9,515 nucleotides of DNA. It comes from Verrucomicrobiota bacterium (GTDB lineage Bacteria; Verrucomicrobiota; Verrucomicrobiia; Chthoniobacterales; UBA10450). A model generated the notes under the pieces. The model ran no database searches and was not told the origin of the DNA. It saw only the letters and a list, made by a program, of their open reading frames with translations. Positions within the stretch are counted from its first letter, which is position 1, and each line of letters opens with the position of its first letter. Both the position numbers and the translations under genes were made by a program. The stretch spans positions 1 to 9,515 of the forward strand of contig QHNB01000173.1 in the NCBI GenBank assembly GCA_003217965.1. The letters run 5' to 3'. Below are positions 1 to 6,070 of this stretch, one piece after another.

Positions 1-923
1 ATGCGACCGATTCCGATCGGCCCGCTTAGATGTTGCAACTTTACGTCCGACTTCGGCGAGGCGACGGCGCCGATCGTTTTCAAGGTGCTGGTGACGCTGT
101 TGTAAACTTGTTCGATTGGATTTGGATGCTGAATCGACACAATACCGCTCGTATCCCATTGAATTCCGATCCGCGGCTTCATTTCGCCGGCCGTGAGCAG
201 GGGCGTTGGTTTTACTGGAATATCCAGCTTCGAGCCGTTGCGCTCGACGTGCAGCACAAGCTCTTCATTTGGATGTTTGCTGATGTACTCCAGCAACGCG
301 ATTTCGACGATTGGAGTTTGCGCCGGCAGAATCAATACCTGCCGCACGCTCTTGCGCCGCCAGCCGCGTGCTTCCGCCTTGTAGGGAACGACATCGAAGG
401 TGAGCTGTTTACCGTTACGCTCGATCTTGAACGGAATCGTTAGGCCTTCGCTGCGAACGACGTTCCAAATCACGCTGTCGTTCATCCCGGAAAAACGCTT
501 CACTGGTTTTCCATCTACTTCGAGAATTTTGTCGCCCGGCTGCAATCCGGCTTTCTCTGCCGGCGAAGCTTTCTCGACATAGCCAATCGTGGTCGTCATG
601 TCGGACTCGCTTACCGGATGGCCAATGACCCAGACGATGCCGGCGAAGACCAGCGCCAGCAGCAAGCTGAAGAAGGGCCCGGCAAAGGCGACGATGATCT
701 TATCGATCGCCGAAATCCTCGGCAGTTTTTCACGTTCGACGTCCGCTTTGCCTTCGATGATATCCATCGGCGCCAGCTGCGGAAGCGCGACAAAACCCCC
801 GAATGGGAGCGAACCGAGAGAGTACTGGACCCCGTTGATTGTTTTTTTCCAAATCGGTTTGCCAAACCAGACGCCGAGGACCTCGAGAATGATCAGAATC
901 ACTCGCGCGATATGCGTCATCAT
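1..923 (-). CDS. rseP: RseP-like M50 site-2 protease, partial (runs off window) and missing its HExxH segment
   Basis: The frame is open for 307 codons from ATG 923 to the window edge and begins 10 bases after the dxr stop. It reads as a regulated intramembrane zinc protease (M50B) of the inner membrane. Visible parts are a short hydrophobic N-terminus (residues 5-16), the FGKPIWKKT and LPFGGFVALPQ segments (20-49), a membrane segment with AFAGPFFSLLLA (79-90), and a PDZ domain with SPAEKAGLQPGDKILEVDG (120-138). A second PDZ remnant follows (about 204-230), then PRIGIQW and HLSGPIGIGR just before the edge. The family HExxH motif should lie between the first hydrophobic stretch and FGKP, but EVL joins GVWFGKP directly. 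The second PDZ also lacks its SPAxxAGLxxGD core: PIVEI runs straight into ALLEYISKHP. An in-frame stop (TGA) lies a few codons upstream of the ATG, so the motif is not hidden in an extended N-terminus. The family call is firm; activity is doubtful. The LDG motif would lie off-window. Confidence 0.85.
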   Translation of the reverse strand, partial: MMTHIARVILIILEVLGVWFGKPIWKKTINGVQYSLGSLPFGGFVALPQLAPMDIIEGKADVEREKLPRISAIDKIIVAFAGPFFSLLLALVFAGIVWVIGHPVSESDMTTTIGYVEKASPAEKAGLQPGDKILEVDGKPVKRFSGMNDSVIWNVVRSEGLTIPFKIERNGKQLTFDVVPYKAEARGWRRKSVRQVLILPAQTPIVEIALLEYISKHPNEELVLHVERNGSKLDIPVKPTPLLTAGEMKPRIGIQWDTSGIVSIQHPNPIEQVYNSVTSTLKTIGAVASPKSDVKLQHLSGPIGIGR

Positions 924-933
924 GAGGGAATTT

Positions 934-2085
934 TCAGGCCGCGATCACTCGACGCGCCTCTTCCCGCGCCCATTGATCGGCGGCCAATATCGCATCCAGA
1001 TCAGGCTGCGCAACGGAGCGATGCCGGTCCATCACCTGTGCAACAGTTTGCCAGATTCGCGGGAAACTCATGCGTTTTTCAAGGAATGCTGAGACCGCAA
1101 TTTCATTGGCTGCGTTCAAAACAGCCGGAAGCGTGCCGCCGATTTCTCCGGCACGCCGGGCCAGATTGAGTGCAGGAAAATCGTCATAGCGCGGCGTCGC
1201 GAACTCGAGCTTGGATAACTTCGCAAAATCAAGCGGTGGCAACGAGTTCGGGACGCGTTCCGGCCAGGTAACCGCATATTGAATTGGGAAACACATATTA
1301 GAATGGGAAAGTTGCGCCAGAACCGACCCATCGCTGAACTCCACCATCGAATGGACAATGCTTTGCGGATGAATCACGACTTCGACGCGGGCCATCCCCA
1401 CGCCGAAAAGCCAATGCGCTTCAATCATCTCGAGACCTTTATTAAATAAAGTCGCCGAATCGACAGTGATCTTTGGACCCATGTTCCAGGTTGGATGTTT
1501 CAGGGCCTCTTCTACGGTGATGGTCGAGAAAACGCCGGCCGGAGTTTGACGAAATGGTCCGCCCGATGCCGTGAGGATGATCCGCCGGACTTCAGAAGCG
1601 CGACCATCGAGACATTGGAAAATCGCGTTATGTTCGCTGTCGACCGGCAGGACGGGAATGTCGCGAGCGCGGGCTTCGCGCATGACGATCTCGCCTGCCA
1701 TCACGAGAATCTCTTTACTCGCAACCGCCAGATGGCGTCCGGCTTCAATCGCAGCCAGGGCCGGTCGCAAGCCGGCCGTGCCAACGATTGCAATCAAAAC
1801 CATATCGGCCTCGACCGCGGAAGCGATCTCACACAGGCCGCGTTCGCCGGCGAAAATTTGCGGCTGGTAATTCAGATTTCGGCGCAACTCATCGAGTTTC
1901 GCCTCGTCCACCAGACAAACTGCGCCGGGACGTAATTCATTCGCCTGCGCGGCTAATTTCTGCGCGTTGCTGTTTGCCGCAATGCCCACAATCTCCATTC
2001 GGTCCGGAATGTCGCGGGCGACTTTGGCCGCACTCTCACCGATTGATCCGGTCGCGCCCAAAATAACGACGCGTTTTCGTTTCAT
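934..2085 (-). CDS. dxr: 1-deoxy-D-xylulose 5-phosphate reductoisomerase
   Basis: This cytosolic enzyme converts 1-deoxy-D-xylulose 5-phosphate to 2-C-methyl-D-erythritol 4-phosphate with NADPH, the committed step of the MEP isoprenoid pathway. At 383 residues it has the normal family length. The NADPH-binding loop GATGSIG is at residues 10-16, ASKE at 122-125, and the metal/substrate motif VDSEHNAIFQ at 148-157 (ligands D149 and E151). The flexible-loop region TASGGPF is at 172-178. DSATLFNKGLEMIEAHWLF (209-227) supplies the N, K and E active-site residues, and HPQSIVHSMVEF is at 239-250. The ATG at 2085 aligns with the family start and has no clear Shine-Dalgarno. An inverted-repeat arm ends 6 bases upstream of it, so the leader is element-derived. 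It lies between cdsA and rseP, an order common in bacteria; rseP follows after 10 bases and is probably co-transcribed. Confidence 0.97.
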   Translation of the reverse strand: MKRKRVVILGATGSIGESAAKVARDIPDRMEIVGIAANSNAQKLAAQANELRPGAVCLVDEAKLDELRRNLNYQPQIFAGERGLCEIASAVEADMVLIAIVGTAGLRPALAAIEAGRHLAVASKEILVMAGEIVMREARARDIPVLPVDSEHNAIFQCLDGRASEVRRIILTASGGPFRQTPAGVFSTITVEEALKHPTWNMGPKITVDSATLFNKGLEMIEAHWLFGVGMARVEVVIHPQSIVHSMVEFSDGSVLAQLSHSNMCFPIQYAVTWPERVPNSLPPLDFAKLSKLEFATPRYDDFPALNLARRAGEIGGTLPAVLNAANEIAVSAFLEKRMSFPRIWQTVAQVMDRHRSVAQPDLDAILAADQWAREEARRVIAA

Positions 2086-2091
2086 TTTTTC

Positions 2092-2183
2092 GACAGAATG
2101 AACAGAATCTACAAAATAGGACCAGAAGGACCGTGGGGCCTTCTTTCTTCCTCGTCCATTCTGATCATTTTGTTCATTCTGTC
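2092..2183. mobile_element. 92-bp MITE-like inverted-repeat unit upstream of dxr
   Basis: Two imperfect inverted arms of 27 bp bound this unit. The left arm (2092-2118) reads GACAGAATG, then AACAGAATC, then TACAAAATA. The right arm (2157-2183), read on the minus strand, gives GACAGAATG, AACAAAATG, ATCAGAATG. Each arm is therefore three 9-bp words, with the outermost word identical in both. The core has a hairpin, GAAGGACC (2125-2132) pairing with GGGCCTTC (2136-2143) around GTG, with 7 of 8 pairs. It has no coding capacity of its own. It resembles a non-autonomous partner of the adjacent unit at 2207-2668, which has the same arms. That it is mobile is inference; no target-site duplication was identified. 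Confidence 0.55.
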
Positions 2184-2206
2184 AGGCCTTTGCACTTCAT
2201 GTTTTG

Positions 2207-2668
2207 GACAGAATGAACAGAATTTACAGAATGATTTTGGGGTTAGCCGAGTTTGCCTTGATTTTTGGGAGGCGAAACTTCTTCTTAAATTCCAAATGCT
2301 CTGCACCGAAATTCAAAAGCAAACCTTCATTTAGTTCAGTCGCTGTGAGGTAATTTACGAGCTGGACTCGTGCGGTTTTGCCAGACTTTGAATAGCTTTG
2401 ACTTCAACGATCAGCGAATCGTTAACCAATAGGTCTGCGGCAAACGTACCGACGACCTCGTCATCGTATCTCACAAGTAATGAGCTTCTGCGCTTCAAAC
2501 CTAAATCCACTTTTTCGCAATTCCCAGATCAAAGCGTTTTGATAAACGGCCTCAAGGAAACCTGAACCCAATGTTGAATGCACTTTCATCGCCAGGCCAA
2601 TGATCTGGCCACACCGATCATAGGTTTCCGGGTGCCTCCCCGATTCTGTTCATTTTGTTAATTCTGTC
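2207..2668 (-). mobile_element. 462-bp inverted-repeat unit carrying a decayed GxxExxY gene
   Basis: The unit is bounded by the same 9-bp-word arms as its 92-bp neighbour. The left arm is 2207-2233 (GACAGAATG, AACAGAATT, TACAGAATG). The right arm is 2642-2668, read on the minus strand as GACAGAATT, AACAAAATG, AACAGAATC. The enclosed reading frame fills the interior, with its expected ATG and its TAA both inside the arms. The outer edge lies 17 bases from the cdsA stop, and 23 bases separate it from the 92-bp unit, so the two together occupy almost the whole cdsA-dxr gap. GxxExxY genes flanked by related repeat words are, to my recollection, common in several environmental phyla. The arms and coding content are seen in the sequence; autonomous mobility is inferred. 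Confidence 0.6.
2224..2653 (-). pseudogene. GxxExxY protein (PDDEXK_3-like), broken by about three frameshifts
   Basis: When the frame is repaired, the minus strand reads as a GxxExxY-family protein (PF13366/TIGR04256 type, PD-(D/E)XK nuclease-like) of about 140 residues. The segments are HPETYDRCGQIIGLAMKVHS, then LGSGFLEAVYQNALIWELRK with the name-giving G-x-x-E-x-x-Y, then VRYDDEVVGTFAADLLV. Next come LIVEVKAIQSLAKPHE, with the D and E-x-K of the nuclease-like core, and QLVNYLTATELNEGLLLNFG. Three breaks are needed: one extra base near the C/G run 2638-2641, one extra base near 2481-2488 (after EAQK), and one missing base near 2365-2367 (at PHE/VQ). The expected ATG (2653-2651) and TAA (2226-2224) sit inside the flanking inverted repeats. 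Physiological function of the family is unsettled. Three frameshifts make a functional product unlikely here. Confidence 0.82.
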
Positions 2669-2685
2669 AGAAAATTTAGGCGGGC

Positions 2686-3603
2686 CTACGGGACTCGAAT
2701 GACCAGCCGCAAATAGAAAAACAGCAGCGGCGCAGTGAAGAGCAGGCTATCGATTAAATCGAGCGCTCCGCCGATTCCGGGGAGCATGCTACCTGAGTCC
2801 TTTACTCCAGTGCTGCGTTTAATGATGGACTCGGCCAAATCGCCGATGACGGCGGCGAAACCAAGGAGCAGTCCGAGAATAGTAGCATGCGTCCAGGTGA
2901 GCACTGAAAGGTGACCCGGCATCAATTTAAAAAGCAACAAACTCGCCAGCACAGAGAATCCCATTGCCCCAAAGAAGCCTTCCCGGGTTTTTTTCGGACT
3001 GATGTGGGGAATAAGTGGGTGGCGCCCAATCACGCTGCCCGTAAGATACGCGCCCATGTCGCTGAATTTCGTGACGGCGATCAAGTACAAACAATAAAAC
3101 TGGCCCATCACTGCGCCTTCCGGTGAACGCGGGACGACGTATAGAATTTTCGTCATGAAATTGAAAAGCCAGAGCACATAAAGCAGACCGAAAAGAGTGT
3201 AGGCCATCGTGCGCAGAGGCTCGTCCGCCCGCAGCCGGGCAAACATTTGTCGCGTGATGACGGTCAGCAAAAACAGGAGCAGCACCGCCGTCTCAAAATC
3301 GTAGGAACGAGCGAGGCCATAATGCGAAAAGTAATAGAAACTTCCGCATAACATGACGGCACCGCAGACCATGGCCGTAACCTTGAAATTGGGCAGACCC
3401 CGGTGCTCGAGCATGCCGTAAAATTCCCAGAGCGAAATCAGGCCAAAAACGCTGATCAATCCCCAAAACGCAATCTCATAACCCGAGAACGCGATCAGCA
3501 GCGCAATTGTCCAGAGAACGATGGTACTGCTGAAGCGTAAGATGAAAACCGCCCGTCTCCTTGCGGGTTTACTTTCGAGTTCCCTCGCGGCCGTGACGGA
3601 CAT
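2686..3603 (-). CDS. cdsA: Phosphatidate cytidylyltransferase (CDP-diglyceride synthase)
   Basis: This integral inner-membrane enzyme makes CDP-diacylglycerol from CTP and phosphatidic acid, the branch point of phospholipid synthesis. It has 305 residues. After a basic N-terminus (ARELESKPARRR, 6-17) come about eight hydrophobic segments, for example 23-40, 44-60, 75-92, 104-118, 132-150, 167-178, 211-228 and 240-254. The C-terminus carries the family signature: SIIKRSTGVKDSGSMLPG (259-276) followed by IGGALDLIDS (277-286), with conserved K-R, K-D, P-G, G-G and paired Asp. KFSDMGAYLTGSVIGR (179-194) and ISPKKTREGFFG (201-212) are also typical. The usual LPGHGG reads LPGIGG, a His-to-Ile change. 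The gene leads the cdsA-dxr-rseP set. The usual uppS neighbour upstream is absent from the window. The start at 3603 has only a weak AAGG upstream. Confidence 0.95.
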   Translation of the reverse strand: MSVTAARELESKPARRRAVFILRFSSTIVLWTIALLIAFSGYEIAFWGLISVFGLISLWEFYGMLEHRGLPNFKVTAMVCGAVMLCGSFYYFSHYGLARSYDFETAVLLLFLLTVITRQMFARLRADEPLRTMAYTLFGLLYVLWLFNFMTKILYVVPRSPEGAVMGQFYCLYLIAVTKFSDMGAYLTGSVIGRHPLIPHISPKKTREGFFGAMGFSVLASLLLFKLMPGHLSVLTWTHATILGLLLGFAAVIGDLAESIIKRSTGVKDSGSMLPGIGGALDLIDSLLFTAPLLFFYLRLVIRVP

Positions 3604-3749
3604 GAACCTTCATCATCCGAAGGTTAAGCCAGATTGTCCACCGGCCTTTTGTTCACACCAACGCAAAATCGGGACAGCATTGTTCACAGAGTTGGTGCTA
3701 CCCCGTGAGGTAAACAAGGCCGTCGGACTGATCCGAGAAAGAAGAATCG

Positions 3750-3804
3750 CCCTCACCCTACCCTCTCCCTGAGGGAGAGGCGCACGCGGCAGCGGCAGTG
3801 AGGG
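3750..3804. repeat. CCCTCACC-family palindromic repeat
   Basis: An outer inverted pair, CCCTCAC (3750-3756) and GTGAGGG (3798-3804), encloses a perfect 19-bp palindrome in which CCTCTCCCT (3762-3770) pairs with AGGGAGAGG (3772-3780) around one base. This matches a palindromic intergenic repeat type seen in many bacterial genomes. Five T residues follow (3805-3809), so on the plus strand it resembles a terminator. No plus-strand gene ends here, so that role is unlikely. Confidence 0.7.
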
Positions 3805-3879
3805 TTTTTGGATTACATCCAGCTTTGTGCTGCGAATAGCTGTAGCCATGGCGCTCCTTGGCACGCCGAAGCATTCGAC

Positions 3880-3935
3880 GTAGGCGGCTGTCGCCGTGAC
3901 TCGAGCGGTGCGCCTCGGCGGAGCGAGGCGGCTAG
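3880..3935. repeat. GC-rich REP-like palindromic stretch
   Basis: A GTAG foot (3880-3883) is followed by a short GGCG/CGCC stem. A better hairpin comes next: CGCCTCG (3911-3917) pairs with CGAGGCG (3924-3930) around GCGGAG, and the stretch ends in CTAG. The layout resembles the GTAG-headed doublet at 7311-7374 but is more degenerate, so membership of the same family is tentative. Confidence 0.45.
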
Positions 3936-3947
3936 AGCACGCGCCTG

Positions 3948-3973
3948 TCAACCCTCAACTCTCAACCATCAAC
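3948..3973. repeat. 7-bp tandem repeat TCAACNN, 3.7 copies
   Basis: The copies read TCAACCC, TCAACTC, TCAACCA and a partial TCAAC. The repeat lies 53 bases upstream of the tdh start. Such a heptamer array could be a slippage-prone intergenic microsatellite or part of a dispersed repeat family. No regulatory role can be read from the sequence. Confidence 0.6.
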
Positions 3974-3993
3974 AAGCGCGTCATTCCTGTTTT

Positions 3994-4013
3994 CCTGCGT
4001 TTCTAATTCGTTT
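3994..4013 (+). promoter_or_regulatory. 20-bp word upstream of tdh, shared with kbl
   Basis: CCTGCGTTTCTAATTCGTTT lies 13 bases before the tdh ATG. The kbl upstream region has the same word at 6071-6090 with two substitutions. Because Tdh and Kbl act in the same two-step pathway, a shared regulatory site is conceivable. A dispersed repeat present at many unrelated loci is equally possible. Confidence 0.3.
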
Positions 4014-4026
4014 AGCTTGAATCGCG

Positions 4027-5073
4027 ATGCAGAAAACAATGCAGGCCATCGTAAAAGCCAAGCCGGAACTGGGGCTGTGGCTCGAAGAAGTTCCGGTTCC
4101 GGAAGTTGGTTCAGACGACGTCCTCATTCGGACGCTCAAGGCATCGATCTGCGGGACCGATGTTCATATTTATAACTGGGATGCGTGGGCACAGAAAACG
4201 ATCCCGGTCCCGATGACGATCGGGCACGAGTTCGTCGGCAAAATTGATCGCGTCGGCAACAATGTCCGCGGGTTTGCCGAGGGCGATCTTGTCGTCGGCG
4301 AAGGTCATATTACCTGCGGACATTGCCGCAATTGTCTGGCCGGTCGGCGGCATCTTTGCCCCAATACTCAGGGCGTTGGCGTCAATCGGCCTGGCGCGTG
4401 GGCGGAATTAGTGGCGATCCCGGCCACCAATGCATGGCACGCCGATCCCGCCATTCCGCTCGATGTTCTGTCCTGTTTCGACCCGCTTGGCAACGCCGTC
4501 CATACCGCCCTCACCTACGATCTCGTCGGCGAAGATGTCCTCATTACCGGTGCCGGCCCAATCGGTTGTATGGCGGTTCCGATTTGCAAACAGGCCGGAG
4601 CGCGGCACGTCGTCATCACCGATGTCAATCCTTACCGGCTCGGATTGGCCAAAAAAATGGCCCCGAATGTCGTCGGGGTCGATGTGCGTACGGAAAAATT
4701 ACCTGATGGCATGACGCAACTGGGAATGAAAGAAGGCTTTGATGTCTGCCTCGAAATGTCAGGCAATCCGAAAGCGTTCGCCGATATTCTGCCGAACATG
4801 TTTTATGGCGGCAAAATCGCGCTGCTAGGCATCATGCCATCCAGCGCGTCGATCGATTGGAACATCGTCGTGTTCCATAGCCTGACGATCAAAGGAATCT
4901 ACGGCCGGGAAATGTTCGAGACCTGGTACAAGATGACTTCGTTGATCCAAAGCGGGCTCGATATTTCACCTGTGATCACACACCGTTTTCCCTTTACCGA
5001 ATTCAAAGAAGCCATCGAACTGGCCAGGTCAGGGAACTCCGGGAAAATCGTTTTGGAGTTCGCCAAGACTTAG
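4027..5073 (+). CDS. tdh: L-threonine 3-dehydrogenase
   Basis: This cytosolic zinc-dependent medium-chain dehydrogenase oxidises L-threonine to 2-amino-3-ketobutyrate with NAD+, feeding Kbl. It has 348 residues. The catalytic zinc site is visible as C42 in SICGTDVHIYNWD and H67-E68 in IGHEFVG. The structural zinc cysteines are C97, C100, C103 and C111. The Rossmann loop GAGPIG is at 175-180, followed by the NAD-selective Asp199 in VITDVNPYRLGLA. SGNPKAF, GIYGREMFETWYKM and the SGKIVLEF tail are typical of Tdh rather than other MDR enzymes. An in-frame stop sits at 4018-4020, so ATG 4027 is the first possible ATG. M5 (ATG 4039) aligns better with the usual family N-terminus, and neither has a Shine-Dalgarno. 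Its partner kbl lies about 1.05 kb downstream on the same strand, separated by a reversed gene. Confidence 0.95.
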   Translation: MQKTMQAIVKAKPELGLWLEEVPVPEVGSDDVLIRTLKASICGTDVHIYNWDAWAQKTIPVPMTIGHEFVGKIDRVGNNVRGFAEGDLVVGEGHITCGHCRNCLAGRRHLCPNTQGVGVNRPGAWAELVAIPATNAWHADPAIPLDVLSCFDPLGNAVHTALTYDLVGEDVLITGAGPIGCMAVPICKQAGARHVVITDVNPYRLGLAKKMAPNVVGVDVRTEKLPDGMTQLGMKEGFDVCLEMSGNPKAFADILPNMFYGGKIALLGIMPSSASIDWNIVVFHSLTIKGIYGREMFETWYKMTSLIQSGLDISPVITHRFPFTEFKEAIELARSGNSGKIVLEFAKT

Positions 5074-5096
5074 GCCGAGGGCGCTGCGGCTTCGGC
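5074..5096 (+). terminator. Weak GC-rich hairpin after tdh
   Basis: Directly after the tdh stop, GCCGAGGGCGC faces GCGGCTTCGGC across one base, giving 9 of 11 possible pairs. It lies between convergent tdh and the 3D-domain gene, where a terminator is expected. There is no clear T tract after it, so intrinsic termination is uncertain. Confidence 0.3.
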
Positions 5097-5126
5097 TCAT
5101 TTCGCAAACTGCCGTCGTTTGCTCCG

Positions 5127-5933
5127 TTATTGTAGTCGAGCAGCTGCTTGTTGGTTGCCTTGCAGTTCCAAAACCATGCGACGAATATGCTTGTAATCTT
5201 GATGAGGCGCGAGCCGTTGGAGACTTTCCTCCGGGTCGCCCCACCGCAGAATCTGGATTTGCTCTTCCCGCATACCCCATGCGTTCATCTCGCTCGGCGT
5301 CGCCATATACAAATCGATGGTGTTTCTGCCAGCGAGGGCCCAGCCGTAATCATCCACACGATACATTTGACCGGTCGAAAACAGCCTGAAGATGGTCCCG
5401 GCTGGCCACCGCGCCCAGTCCGCCGCCGCGCTGCCGATTTTTGGCGGTTGCCGCTTAGTCACGACCACACGTTTGCCTCGAATAATTTTTACCACTCGTT
5501 CGGTTTTTACCGATTTTGACGAGACGCGTGTTGCTCGTCGCAGCGGCTTTTCAGAATCGTCGTTCATGCTGAACGGCTGGAGCCCACCGGAATAAGACGC
5601 GGGTCGATAATCAGATTGTTCTTCCAAACCAAGCGTCAGCGGAGGTGCGGTATTTTCGGCTCGGTGAATGGGGGGCCCGGCGGCTTGGAGCTGGCCGCCA
5701 AGAGCATTGTGGTTGGTATATTCGAGATGATCGGATTCGGTATGCGTGTAAGCGGTAGTGCGGACGGTTTGGAAATCCGCCTTGGCGACCGGCCGCTCGT
5801 AAGCGGGTAATGCCCGTGTTGTCGTAGTCGTCCCGCAGGAACAGAGAAAAATGGCCATGGTAGCGCCAATTGTCCCGTATATTAGCGATCGAAAATCCAC
5901 GTCTTTCACGCCAATAGCGCGAGTTGTTAACAA
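5127..5933 (-). CDS. 3D-domain (double-psi beta-barrel) lipoprotein-like protein
   Basis: The product is a likely exported cell-wall-associated protein of 268 residues from TTG 5933. The N-terminus has a hydrophobic stretch (17-31) ending in LCSC, a plausible but non-ideal lipobox with C33 as the lipidated residue. GTG at 5909-5907 (V9) gives a more conventional signal peptide and may be the true start. The 3D domain begins at VRTTAYTHTESDH (57-69) and resumes at GSAAADWARWPAGTIFR (167-183), MYRVDDYGWALAGRNTIDLY (190-209) and MNAWGMREEQIQILRWG (216-232). The last ends with the family's tryptophan-glycine and is followed by a tail DYKHIRRM. About 85 residues (80-165), rich in S/T/P then in K/R (SKSVKTERVVKIIRGKRVVV), interrupt the barrel where relatives have a short loop. 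Related domains occur in MltA and RlpA-type peptidoglycan proteins. It lies between tdh and kbl in opposite orientation with no obvious functional link. The exact role is unknown. Confidence 0.85.
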   Translation of the reverse strand: MLTTRAIGVKDVDFRSLIYGTIGATMAIFLCSCGTTTTTRALPAYERPVAKADFQTVRTTAYTHTESDHLEYTNHNALGGQLQAAGPPIHRAENTAPPLTLGLEEQSDYRPASYSGGLQPFSMNDDSEKPLRRATRVSSKSVKTERVVKIIRGKRVVVTKRQPPKIGSAAADWARWPAGTIFRLFSTGQMYRVDDYGWALAGRNTIDLYMATPSEMNAWGMREEQIQILRWGDPEESLQRLAPHQDYKHIRRMVLELQGNQQAAARLQ

Positions 5934-6070
5934 TTATTCACAAGTCAGGCAATCCAATTTTTGTGGAATGAGAAAGCCAGGTAGCCAGGAGGAGACATGT
6001 TATTCAATAGATCCTTCCGACTTTGCTCATCGGTTTTCCATTTTCCCTTTTCGATTCTCCCCCTTGGCCT

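Larger units (their letters stand above)
3604..4026. other. 423-bp gene-free region between divergent cdsA and tdh, packed with short repeats
   Basis: No convincing gene lies here. The longest open frame (minus, about 3613-3951) runs through palindromic repeats, has low-complexity composition and matches no family I recognise. The interval holds a CCCTCACC-type palindrome (3750-3804), a GC-rich GTAG-headed palindromic stretch (3880-3935), a 7-bp tandem repeat (3948-3973) and a 20-bp word shared with the kbl upstream region (3994-4013). Promoters for both flanking genes must lie in it, but I cannot assign -35/-10 boxes with confidence. Confidence 0.7.

Noticed and set aside
30..443. 137-aa plus-strand open frame at the left edge, and similar plus-strand frames to 1169
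   Set aside because: They are antisense to the clearly recognisable rseP and dxr reading frames and show no family pattern.
1495..1935. 146-aa plus-strand open frame within dxr
   Set aside because: Antisense shadow of a complete, highly conserved dxr with all catalytic motifs.
2098..2334. 78-aa plus-strand open frame in the cdsA-dxr gap
   Set aside because: It is built from the repeat arms (NRIYKIG, QNEQNLQN) and is antisense to the GxxExxY pseudogene.
3798..3809. GTGAGGG plus TTTTT as a Rho-independent terminator
   Set aside because: No plus-strand gene ends upstream of it, and the stem belongs to a dispersed palindromic repeat.
3613..3951. 112-aa minus-strand open frame upstream of cdsA
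   Set aside because: It runs across a palindromic repeat and a GC-rich REP-like stretch, has biased composition (PLPRAPLPQGEGRVR is typical repeat-derived translation) and matches no family.
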